Position numbers and translations under genes: made by a program. Below are positions 1 through 7,100 of a stretch of 12,532 bases of DNA, in pieces. A model generated the notes under the pieces. It searched no databases. It was not told where the DNA came from and saw nothing but the letters and a program-made list of their open reading frames with translations. Source of the stretch: Prevotella sp. UBA6447 (GTDB taxonomy: Bacteria; Bacteroidota; Bacteroidia; Bacteroidales; Bacteroidaceae). The DNA is taken from the NCBI GenBank assembly GCA_002437115.1, contig DJOD01000030.1, forward strand, positions 81,424-93,955, given 5' to 3'. Numbering within the stretch: the first letter of the stretch is position 1; each line of letters starts with the position of its first letter.

Positions 1-32
1 GCGGGTCTTTTGTTGGCGAAGCCACGGAGGGA

Positions 33-206
33 TGGATAGCCCGTCAACCCAGGGAAAGGACAAACAGATAACTCTTTTTGCGCCTTCCCTATCTTCTTGG
101 CATAGAGGCACTTGCAAAACCGCCGACAGATGCTTGCGGGTCGGCAGACTCCTCGTTGCGTTCTTTGGACGGCTGGCGGCTCCCTTGTGTTGACGTATGG
201 GCCCCA
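33..206 (+). ncRNA. ssrS: 6S RNA candidate (SsrS-like)
   Basis: No open frame of note lies here, but the sequence folds as a long closed rod. CGTCAAC at 42-48 pairs with GTTGACG at 189-195, AGGGA at 51-55 pairs with TCCCT at 181-185, and GCC at 39-41 pairs with GGC at 200-202. The middle is largely open. Within it, GAGG at 105-108 can pair with CCTC at 151-154, and GCCGAC at 122-127 pairs with GTCGGC at 140-145 as a 6-bp apical hairpin. A closing stem, a large central bubble and a terminal arm over about 175 bases is the 6S RNA plan. 6S RNA traps the housekeeping RNA polymerase by imitating an open promoter, and its gene lies next to zapA in many bacteria; here zapA is two genes away. The plus strand is favoured because GCCC/GGGC at 201-204/219-222 followed by TTTTT could terminate it. 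The promoter would lie before the window. Another structured RNA, or the minus strand, is possible. Confidence 0.5.
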
Positions 207-229
207 GGGATGCAAATTGGGCGCTTTTT
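201..229 (+). terminator. weak intrinsic terminator after the RNA candidate
   Basis: GCCC at 201-204 can pair with GGGC at 219-222, followed within two bases by five T residues. The stem is only 4 bp with a 14-base loop and shares bases with the outer closing stem of the RNA, so this is a tentative call. It would separate the RNA from the promoter at 262. Confidence 0.3.
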
Positions 230-261
230 GTAATGTGGCTGTAACTAAAAGGTTGGAAACA

Positions 262-293
262 TTTGGATTATTCGGGATAAATATTTAATTTTG
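262..293 (+). promoter_or_regulatory. Bacteroidetes-type promoter of the zapA-rny cluster
   Basis: TTTG at 262-265 and TAATTTTG at 286-293 are separated by 20 bases. This matches the Bacteroidetes primary sigma consensus TTTG-N19-21-TAnnTTTG exactly. Transcription should start near 299-300, giving a leader of only about 13 bases before the ATG at 313, which also argues against the in-frame TTG at 301 as the start. Confidence 0.85.
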
Positions 294-312
294 CAGAAAA
301 TTGTATCTCGCA

Positions 313-609
313 ATGGATGCCAACCAGAAGATCATTGATACATTCGCCACACGCGTCAGGCAGATGATTCTCCAATACCACGACGTGGTGAAGGAGAACG
401 GCGAGTTGTATGCCATGGTCGACGAGCGCGACGCGCAGATTCGCAAGCTCGAAGGACAGGTCAGGCAGTTGCAGAACGATTACAATTCCTTGAAGACAGC
501 CCGCGTGCTTGAGGTCAGCGACCGCGATCTCGACGAAACCAAGCGCAAGGTGAGCAAGCTCATCAGGGATGTCGACAAGTGTATCACGCTGCTCAGTGAA
601 CAACAGTAA
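313..609 (+). CDS. small coiled-coil protein upstream of zapA
   Basis: A 98-residue soluble, highly charged protein with no signal peptide or membrane segment. Residues roughly 10-65 have coiled-coil character (heptads around ENGELYAMVDERDAQIRKLE), and the C-terminal third is a second helical stretch rich in Lys, Arg and Asp. I recognise no enzymatic motif. The gene is first in the unit with zapA (11 bases between stop and next ATG) and rny, behind a near-consensus promoter. Size, composition and position resemble division coiled-coil proteins such as ZapB, which works beside ZapA at the Z-ring, but that is an inference from context and not sequence homology. The ATG at 313 is preferred over an in-frame TTG at 301 because 301 falls at the predicted transcription start. 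Confidence 0.85.
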   Translation: MDANQKIIDTFATRVRQMILQYHDVVKENGELYAMVDERDAQIRKLEGQVRQLQNDYNSLKTARVLEVSDRDLDETKRKVSKLIRDVDKCITLLSEQQ

Positions 610-620
610 CAAAAGTGGTG

Positions 621-926
621 ATGGCAGAAGCAGAACAGGACAAGATCAACATACGGTTGCATATCTATGACACCGACATCATGGTGAGGGTGCCGCGCGA
701 CGAGGAACCGCTCTACCGAAAGGATGCCGAACTCATCAACGAGCTCCTCAATGCCTACTATGCCAATTTCAAGGGCATGAAGGGCGACAAGGAAATCAAC
801 TACTATGCCATGATAGACCTTGGGCTGAGGCTCCAGAAGGAGTTGCAGCGCAACGACACCAAGCCTTACGATGACCTCCTCACCAAGCTCACCACTGAAA
901 TCACCGACATGCTGAAAGGCAAGTGA
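621..926 (+). CDS. zapA: cell division protein ZapA
   Basis: A 101-residue protein of the ZapA family, which binds FtsZ and cross-links its filaments in the division ring in the cytoplasm. The N-terminal part (residues about 7-30, INIRLHIYDTDIMVRVPRDE) corresponds to the beta-strand head, and PLYRKDAELINELLNAY starts the long helix with the typical mid-protein pattern NYYAMIDLGLRL followed by the C-terminal coiled coil. Length is normal for the family. The ATG at 621 is chosen; two in-frame GTG codons just upstream (615, 618) would add only two residues. No Shine-Dalgarno sequence is present. It lies between the coiled-coil gene (11-base gap) and rny (60-base gap), all on one strand, so co-transcription is likely. 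Confidence 0.9.
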   Translation: MAEAEQDKINIRLHIYDTDIMVRVPRDEEPLYRKDAELINELLNAYYANFKGMKGDKEINYYAMIDLGLRLQKELQRNDTKPYDDLLTKLTTEITDMLKGK

Positions 927-986
927 GCCCACAGCCAGCGCGCACACAAACGTGAGAACATGAATCAACAACTAACAACATTCTAA

Positions 987-2522
987 ATGATAGCAATAAT
1001 CGTGACCGCCATCGTTGCCCTGGTCATCGGGGGAGTGGCGGCTTATCTTGTTTTTCGGTACGTCTTGACCGGGAAATATAAGGAGATGATGGAAAAGGCC
1101 CAGAAGGACGCCGAAGTGATTAAGGAAAAGAAACTGCTTGAGGTCAAGGAGAAATTCCTCAACAAGAAGAGTGAGCTGGAGAAGGAAGTGCAGGCGCGTA
1201 ACCTGAAGATCCAGCAGAGCGAGAACAAGCTCAAGCAGCGCGAACTTTCGCTCAACCAGCGACAGGAAGAGCTCGGGCGTCGCAAGCAGGAGAACGACCA
1301 GGCGCAGCAGCGCATCGACAGCGAGAAGAAGATGCTCGCCCTGAAGCAGGCCGACCTTGAGAAGATGCAAGACCAAGAGCGTGCCAAGCTCGAGGAGCTG
1401 TCGGGTCTCTCGGCCGATGAGGCCAAGAACCGCCTCGTGGAGAGCATGAAGGACAAGGCCAAGATGGATGCTGCGAGCTACATCAACGAGATTGTGGACC
1501 AGGCCAAGCTCGACGCCAACCAGCAGGCGCGCAAGATTGTCATACAGACCATACAGCGTGTGGCCACGGAGACGGCCATCGAAAACTCGGTCAGCGTCTT
1601 CCATATCGAAAACGACGAGGTCAAGGGTCGCATCATCGGCCGCGAGGGTCGCAACATCCGCGCCCTGGAGGCTGCCACAGGCACCGAGATTGTCGTGGAC
1701 GACACACCCGAGTCGATCATCATCTCGGCCTTCGACCCTATACGCCGTGAGGTGTGCCGACTGGCCCTTCACCAGTTGGTGGCCGACGGGCGTATACACC
1801 CGGCCCGCATAGAGGAGATCGTGGCCAAGGTGAAGAAACAGCTCGATAACGAGATTGTGGAGACCGGCAAGCGCACGGCCATCGACCTCGGCATACACGG
1901 GCTACACCCGGAGCTCATCCGCATCATCGGAAAGATGAAATACCGCTCTTCCTACGGGCAGAACCTCTTGCAGCATGCCCGCGAGACGGCCAACCTCTGT
2001 GCCGTCATGGCCGCTGAGCTGGGGCTCAATCCCAAGAAGGCCAAGCGTGCCGGACTGCTCCACGACATTGGCAAGGTGCCCGATGAGGAGAGCGAGCTGC
2101 CTCACGCCCTGCTCGGCGCCAAGATGGCCGAGAAGTACAAGGAGAAGCCCGAAATCGTGAACGCCATCGCTGCTCACCACGACGAGGTGGAGATGCAAAC
2201 GCTCCTGGCTCCCATCGTGCAGGTGTGCGACGCCATCTCAGGCGCCCGTCCTGGCGCGCGCCGCGAGATTGTGGAGGCTTACATCAAGCGTCTCAACGAC
2301 CTTGAGGCCATCGCCATGAGCTATCCTGGCGTGACTAAGACCTATGCCATCCAGGCTGGTCGTGAGCTCCGTGTCATTGTCGGGGCCGACAAGATGAGCG
2401 ACGACGAGAGCAACAAGCTCAGCTCCGAGATTGCCGAGAAGATTCAGAACGAGATGACTTATCCTGGACAGGTCAAGATCACGGTGATACGCGAGACGCG
2501 CTCCGTGGCTTACGCCAAGTAA
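987..2522 (+). CDS. rny: ribonuclease Y
   Basis: A 511-residue RNase Y, the membrane-anchored endoribonuclease that starts decay of many mRNAs in bacteria lacking RNase E. Domains in order: an N-terminal membrane helix (residues about 2-25); a long Lys/Glu/Gln-rich coiled coil to about residue 150; a KH RNA-binding domain with GRIIGREGRNIR near residues 214-225; and a metal-dependent HD domain with LLHDIGK (His359, Asp360) and a second histidine pair in AAHHDE (397-398). The C-terminal region ends normally with the conserved ITVIRETRSVAYAK. All expected catalytic residues are present and the length is typical. It is the last gene of the coiled-coil/zapA/rny unit and is followed at once by a strong terminator. 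The link of division factors with RNase Y is seen in other Bacteroidetes; whether it is functional is unknown. Confidence 0.97.
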   Translation: MIAIIVTAIVALVIGGVAAYLVFRYVLTGKYKEMMEKAQKDAEVIKEKKLLEVKEKFLNKKSELEKEVQARNLKIQQSENKLKQRELSLNQRQEELGRRKQENDQAQQRIDSEKKMLALKQADLEKMQDQERAKLEELSGLSADEAKNRLVESMKDKAKMDAASYINEIVDQAKLDANQQARKIVIQTIQRVATETAIENSVSVFHIENDEVKGRIIGREGRNIRALEAATGTEIVVDDTPESIIISAFDPIRREVCRLALHQLVADGRIHPARIEEIVAKVKKQLDNEIVETGKRTAIDLGIHGLHPELIRIIGKMKYRSSYGQNLLQHARETANLCAVMAAELGLNPKKAKRAGLLHDIGKVPDEESELPHALLGAKMAEKYKEKPEIVNAIAAHHDEVEMQTLLAPIVQVCDAISGARPGARREIVEAYIKRLNDLEAIAMSYPGVTKTYAIQAGRELRVIVGADKMSDDESNKLSSEIAEKIQNEMTYPGQVKITVIRETRSVAYAK

Positions 2523-2532
2523 GGGAAAAACC

Positions 2533-2594
2533 AAAAGGCGGTGTCGTTCCTTTCCACGCGGCAAGTGGAAAAGCAGGACGGCGCCTTTTGTGTT
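2533..2594 (+). terminator. strong intrinsic terminator after rny
   Basis: A long hairpin starts 11 bases after the rny stop. AAAAGGCG at 2533-2540 pairs with CGCCTTTT at 2582-2589, and TTTCCAC at 2551-2557 pairs with GTGGAAA at 2565-2571, with further partial pairing between. A T-rich tail (GTGTTTTG) follows. The outer arms begin with A and end with T, so the stem could also slow transcription arriving on the minus strand. Confidence 0.85.
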
Positions 2595-2667
2595 TTGTTG
2601 ATTTCTATGAATAATTGAAGGACGTTCCTGAAAAGGAATGGAAAGGCAAAGTATGGTTGGTTTTCCT

Positions 2668-2675
2668 TATCTTTG
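2668..2675 (+). promoter_or_regulatory. -7 promoter element (TATCTTTG)
   Basis: TATCTTTG matches the Bacteroidetes -7 consensus TAnnTTTG exactly, in the usual setting TTATCTTTGC. No TTTG box is seen about 20 bases upstream, so the match is to the stronger element only. Transcription would start near 2682 and run into the structured segment that ends at 2878. The same octamer precedes the GH128 gene at 8798. Confidence 0.6.
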
Positions 2676-2681
2676 CGGACG

Positions 2682-2879
2682 TAGAAAGGATATGCGTCTT
2701 GCGAGAAAGCAACCAACGCATAATCAAGGAAACTGCTTTCGGGGTACTTGGCTATCCCATATACAATTTTAAACTTTTAGGCTTAGTGCCCTTTAGAGAG
2801 CAGTAGGCTTCCGCTTTTCGCTTGTGAGATGCTCGGGGGGGGGGAATCTTGCATTGCCAAAAAGGGGAAGCCTTTTTTA
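2682..2879 (+). ncRNA. candidate structured small RNA, family unknown
   Basis: About 195 bases bracketed by a -7 promoter element and a strong terminator, with no convincing coding frame. Visible stem-loops: TATGCGT at 2691-2697 pairs with ACGCATA at 2716-2722, and inside it TTGC at 2699-2702 pairs with GCAA at 2709-2712 around GAGAAA. GGGGTA at 2741-2746 pairs with TATCCC at 2753-2758 with one G-U pair. The terminator hairpin closes the segment. I do not recognise the family. A 26-codon frame (ATG at 2692, stop at 2770-2772) fits the predicted start, so a leader peptide or the remnant of a deleted gene are alternatives. The minus-strand kinase pseudogene starts its 3' end about 50 bases further on, so convergent transcription is possible. 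Confidence 0.4.
2805..2878 (+). terminator. intrinsic terminator with a G10 tract in its loop
   Basis: AGGCTTCC at 2805-2812 pairs with GGAAGCCT at 2866-2873, and after one G-G mismatch CTTTT at 2814-2818 pairs with AAAAG at 2860-2864. Six T residues at 2873-2878 follow directly. The apical part of about 41 bases contains ten consecutive G at 2835-2844. The T run is only on the plus strand, so it serves rightward transcription. Confidence 0.7.
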
Positions 2880-2928
2880 TCGTTTTTGCCTGTACCATCA
2901 CCCCGATTTGCCGGTTGCTTCTCAGAAT

Positions 2929-3770
2929 TCACAAAATGGTCTCCAGCACCACGCCCGATTGTTTACCTGCCACATAGCGCATGGGTACCTTCCCCTCAGG
3001 GAGGAGGTTGTCGAGGTAAGCTGGCTCATGGTTGATGAAGAGGTAGCAGGTGAACGTGTCGCCCGCGTGGAGCTTGGTGTTCTCCGCTTTCACGACGCGA
3101 AACATCCCATTGCCGAGATGCTCTAAGATGCAGTTGCGGTCGGGGAGCCAGCTCATGCGTAGTCACTGTCCAACGCCGTGTACTTGAGATACCCCACGTT
3201 GAATTAGGTGGTGGGTTGATTATGGTTGGCCGATATGTCGTGATGTAGAAGGCAAATCCTCCCCCTATGGTGAGAAGGAGCATGGCGGCGATGCCCGCGT
3301 GTATCTCCCGTCGCACGTTGCGCATGGCCTTGCGCAGCGCGGCGATGTCTTGGTATCGTCTGTGTATGGGTGCTTGGCACCGTTTGACCACCCGGCGATA
3401 GCATCGCCTGAGGTCCATGAGCCTCATGATACAACTGATGCTGTAGATGTCGTTGCGGCAGTCCGGCGTGGCACTCATCGTCTGCTCGGTGGCTATGAAT
3501 CCCTCTGTGCCGGCAGGTTGCTTGAACACGGAGTAGCTGTCGGTTTCGGCCAGGACGAAGTCAATCAGTTTCACCTTCTGTCCATTGCGCGTGATCATCA
3601 CGTTATCGGGTTTCAGGCCCTTGAGTACACCACCATTGCTCGTCGCGCTTGGCCCGCAAGAGCATGGAATGGCCTTTTGATGGCATTTCCTCAAATTGCT
3701 CAAACTGTGTTGAGACGTTAAGCTCGGTGGGTGGAATGAAGTCGGAACTGTAGTTTGTCATGGTTTTCAT
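2929..3770 (-). pseudogene. decayed Ser/Thr protein kinase with membrane segment
   Basis: The minus strand carries pieces of one eukaryote-like Ser/Thr kinase in different frames. The N-terminus (from ATG at 3770 or 3761, MTNYSSDFIPPTELNVS) runs to EQWW near 3632, where the frame shifts. The next frame goes straight to LKPDNVMITRNG (about 3618-3585), so most of the N-lobe and the His and Asp of HxDLKPxN are missing. It continues with a DFG motif changed to DFV (Val codon 3554-3556), the APE motif changed to ATE, and DIYSIS where DIYSIG is expected. A C-lobe remainder and a membrane helix (MLLLTIGGGFAFYI) follow. Near 3206-3150 the frame changes again, with stops, before the C-terminal extracellular part (WLPDRNCILEHLGNG to the stop at 2929). 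An intact homologue would be roughly 100 residues longer. Loss of catalytic residues plus several frame breaks make it non-functional. The exact ancestral ends are inferred. Confidence 0.85.
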
Positions 3771-4131
3771 TGAAATAAGTCTCTGTATGCAGAGATACCA
3801 CATTTCCCTGTGACAGGGAAGGCTTGTCTGTTATTTTTGTTAAGCAACTGGAAAAAGCGCAGGGCTGTCCCTTCTTGTTCTTTCATCATGTTTTCCAAGT
3901 GGTTGTTGACATGCCTTCCTACACCATCTTTCCCTTTAAAACGATATTTCTCTGCAGAAACATCCTTTTCAGGCTGGTTTCCCAACGAAAAAACGCAGAA
4001 AACCACTTATTGCACCCTAAATTACGAATAATTCTACATCTGTTCTCCTTGAAAATACGTAATTTTATACCTGTCAACAGGCGCCTACCTGTGTTGAGAC
4101 ATACCTAAACGATAACCTGAAGCGATAGAAT
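3771..4131. other. A+T-rich spacer between kinase remnant and sensor gene
   Basis: No convincing gene; short open frames on both strands have no recognisable protein features. Next to the kinase start lie two hairpins in series: CTCTG-TATG-CAGAG at 3781-3794 and TTCCCTG-TGA-CAGGGAA at 3804-3820. Before the sensor gene lie a partial -7-like element (TAATTTTA, 4060-4067) and an imperfect inverted repeat (4074-4097). The spacer probably holds the divergent promoters of the old kinase gene and of the sensor gene. Confidence 0.6.
4060..4097 (+). promoter_or_regulatory. possible promoter and leader hairpin of the sensor gene
   Basis: TAATTTTA at 4060-4067 differs from TAnnTTTG only in the last base, but no TTTG box lies 20 bases upstream. 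Just after it, TCAACAGG at 4074-4081 pairs with CCTG-TG-TTGA at 4088-4097 (8 bp with a two-base bulge, six-base loop). The repeat could be an operator or a 5' leader hairpin about 35 bases before the start codon. Weak evidence. Confidence 0.25.
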
Positions 4132-7100
4132 ATGAACAATCACCGGATTTGTTGGCTTTTGTGGATGCTGTCAGCGTTGCTGTCACTGTTAGTCCTTCCT
4201 GTGCGTGCGCAGTTGCAGGACATGAAGTTCCAACCCCTCGGCAACCTGTCGAAAGCCATACCCATCAATGAGATCAACACCCTTTACCAAGACCGCCAGG
4301 GCTTCGTGTGGATAGGTGGTGGTAACGGGCTTTACCGTTACGACGGCCACCACGTTCTGACCTATCGCAATACGCCCCTCTTTCCCCACCTGCTGCCGTC
4401 GAACGAGATAGCCTGCCTGCAAGACGACGACAAAGACCGCCTGTGGATAGGCACGCGCGAAGGGCTCTGTCGCATGAACCTGCGCGATGGCTCAACGCGG
4501 AGCTACCATTTCACGGAGTTCGACAACAGCAACGCGGTGAAGTGCCTCCTCTTCACGAGCGACCGCAATCTTTGGGTGGGTACCGAGGGAGGGTTGTACC
4601 GCTACGTGGAAAAAACCGACTCCTTCGTGTTTCTCTGCGACAAAAACGGAAATTCCAAGGTGCCCCACGCCTCGATAACAACCCTGCTTGAAGACCACCA
4701 GGGCTACGTGTGGATAGGCACCTGGGACAAGGGGCTCTACCGCTACAACCCCGCCGACAAGGTTTTCTACGAGATGCCCACCTTCAACGCGCTGCGGTCG
4801 GCCCAGACGGTGTATGAGAGCAACGGCGTGCTTTGGGTGGGCACCTGGGGTTGCGGCCTTTACAAGATCACCAACCCTTACGACACCGGCAAGCCCCTCT
4901 CGTTTACGGCCTACACCCGCGCGAACACGGGTGGACAGCTCGCCTCCGACATTGTGTGGCGCATTGACCGTGACCAGAACACTGGGCTGCTGTGGGTGGG
5001 CACCAGTGGCGGCCTCACCTTCGTGGAGCATCCCGACAGCCCGGGATGTCTGCTGTCGGCCCTGCCCGCGTGGCTCAATCCCGAGCCCGACTATTTCGGG
5101 AAGGGAGCTATGGGCTTCTTCTGCGATCGCGACAACCAGATGTGGGCCATCGCCTCGCAGCGCGGCGTTGTCATGGCGCAGTCGCGCCCCATGCTGTTCA
5201 ACCAACGGCTCTTGCCTGCACCTTATTTATATAGCGACTACATCACCACTCTGGAGGCTCTGCCCGATGGCAGCGTGTGGGTGGGGTTGCGCAGCAATGG
5301 CATCCTCATTTTCCCACCAGACAAGAAGGCTTCAGTCCGCCACATCCCCATGCCCTCGCAGGTGTGTTGCATCGCACCGATGGAACTGGGCAAGATGTTG
5401 GTGGGCACGGAGCACCACGGCCTTTCGGTCGTCGCCGACGGCCAGGTGACAGGCCAGCTTAACCGCGACAACGCGCCCTACCTTGCCGACAACTGCGTGT
5501 ATAGCCTGGCGCAAGACCGTCAGGGCAACTGGCTCATTGGCACCTATCGGGGCTTGAGCGTGCGATATGCCAACGGCAAGGGTGTGCACGTGGAGGGCAA
5601 GCATCTCGGCGTGTTGGCAAACGCCCAGGTCAGGGACGTGGCGTGCGGGGTTGACGGGCGCGTATGGCTGGCCACGCGCAACGATGGTGTGCTCTGTCTC
5701 AAGGGCGACATCCGCCGCCCGTCGGCGATGACCTTGCGCCAATACAACAGCCTGGGTAATACGGAGCTCGACCTCCACTATGTCTATCGCTTGCTTGTCG
5801 ACCACAGGAACCGCGTGTGGGCTTGCTCTAAGGAGCTCGGTCTGCTCATCTACTCGCCAGAGACCGACAGCTTCGTGAGTGCTAACAGCCGTTACGGTCT
5901 GCCCGACGAGGAGGTGTATAGCATCGAGGAGAGTGCCGACGGCAACCTGTGGGTTGCCATGCGCAATGAGCTGATATGCCTGATGTTCAACGACAAGGGC
6001 GAGACGAGTGGCATGCGCACCTACCAGCGCCATGCGGTCGTCGGCGACCAATATTTCGGCTATGGCCTGTCATCGGCCAACAGCTCGGAGACCATCACCT
6101 TCGGCTGCAACAACGGCTTCGTGTCGTTCCCCGAAGTGCGCCCCAAGCAGACCGGTCGCGAGCTGCGACCCGTCGTCACCGACGTGCTGGTCGATGGTGT
6201 ATCGGTAAGCCAGATGGCGGAGCGGGACCGCCAGGGCGTGAGCGAGCTGCTGCCGCCCTATGCCACCACGCTCACCCTGTGCCCTTCGCAGCGCGAGCTC
6301 ACCCTGCAGTTCTCGTCGTTCGGCTACGACGAGCAGGAATGTCCGCGCTTCTCCTACCGACTGGACGGTTACGACCGCGATTGGGTGTATCCCGAGGCCA
6401 GCCAGAGCCAGGTGTCGTACAGCAACCTGCCTTCGGGCACCTACACCTTCCGCCTGCGCTGCACCGACGAGGCTGGCCAGTGGCGCGAGGCTGAGCAGGT
6501 TATCCGTGTCACCGTCCTCGCGCCTTTCTACCTCCGGTGGTACGCGTGGCTCTTCTACGCCCTGCTACTCGGTGGAGCCGTTTACATGATGGTCAGGTAC
6601 TTCAAAAACAAGAGCGAGGCGGCCCACCAGTTGCAGCTCGCCCACATGGAAAACCGCAACATCGAACAGCTCAACCACAAGAAGCTGCAGTTCTTCACCA
6701 ACATCACCCACGACCTCATGACGCCCCTCACCATCATCTCGGCCACCATCAGCCAGCTGGGGCAGGTCTATCCCGAGGCCAAGGCCGATTTCCGCACCAT
6801 CAACAGCAACGTGAACCGACTAATGCGCCTGCTGCAGCAAATCCTTGAGTTTCGCAAGACGGAGACTGGCAACCAGCACCTCCGGGTTTCGTGGGGCTGC
6901 ATCACCGACTTCGTGCGCGGTGAGGTGGAGAGCATCAAGCCCCTTACCTACAAGAAGAACATCCACCTGTCCCTGACCTGCCAGCCAGAGCGGCTGGAGG
7001 GCTATTTCGACTCCGACAAGCTCGACAAGATACTCTACAACCTCATATCCAACGCCACCAAGTACAACCATCCCGAAGGCCATATCTGGGTGACGCTCAA

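Noticed and set aside
301..312. TTG at 301 as an earlier in-frame start for the coiled-coil protein
   Set aside because: The predicted transcription start is at about 299-300, so this start would be nearly leaderless; ATG at 313 is the better choice.
2692..2772. 26-codon open frame starting about 10 bases after the predicted transcript start
   Set aside because: Very short and unrecognised; kept only as an alternative reading of the candidate RNA.
2615..2806. 63-codon plus-strand open frame between rny and the kinase remnant
   Set aside because: It begins before the predicted promoter, has no recognisable features, and lies over stem-loop structures.
3767..4006. 79-codon minus-strand open frame overlapping the hairpins upstream of the kinase
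   Set aside because: No similarity that I recognise, no promoter, and hairpins inside the frame; probably chance.
3705..4100. The 12-mer CTGTGTTGAGAC occurs at 3705-3716 and again at 4089-4100
   Set aside because: The first copy is kinase coding sequence and the flanks do not match, so chance is the simplest explanation.
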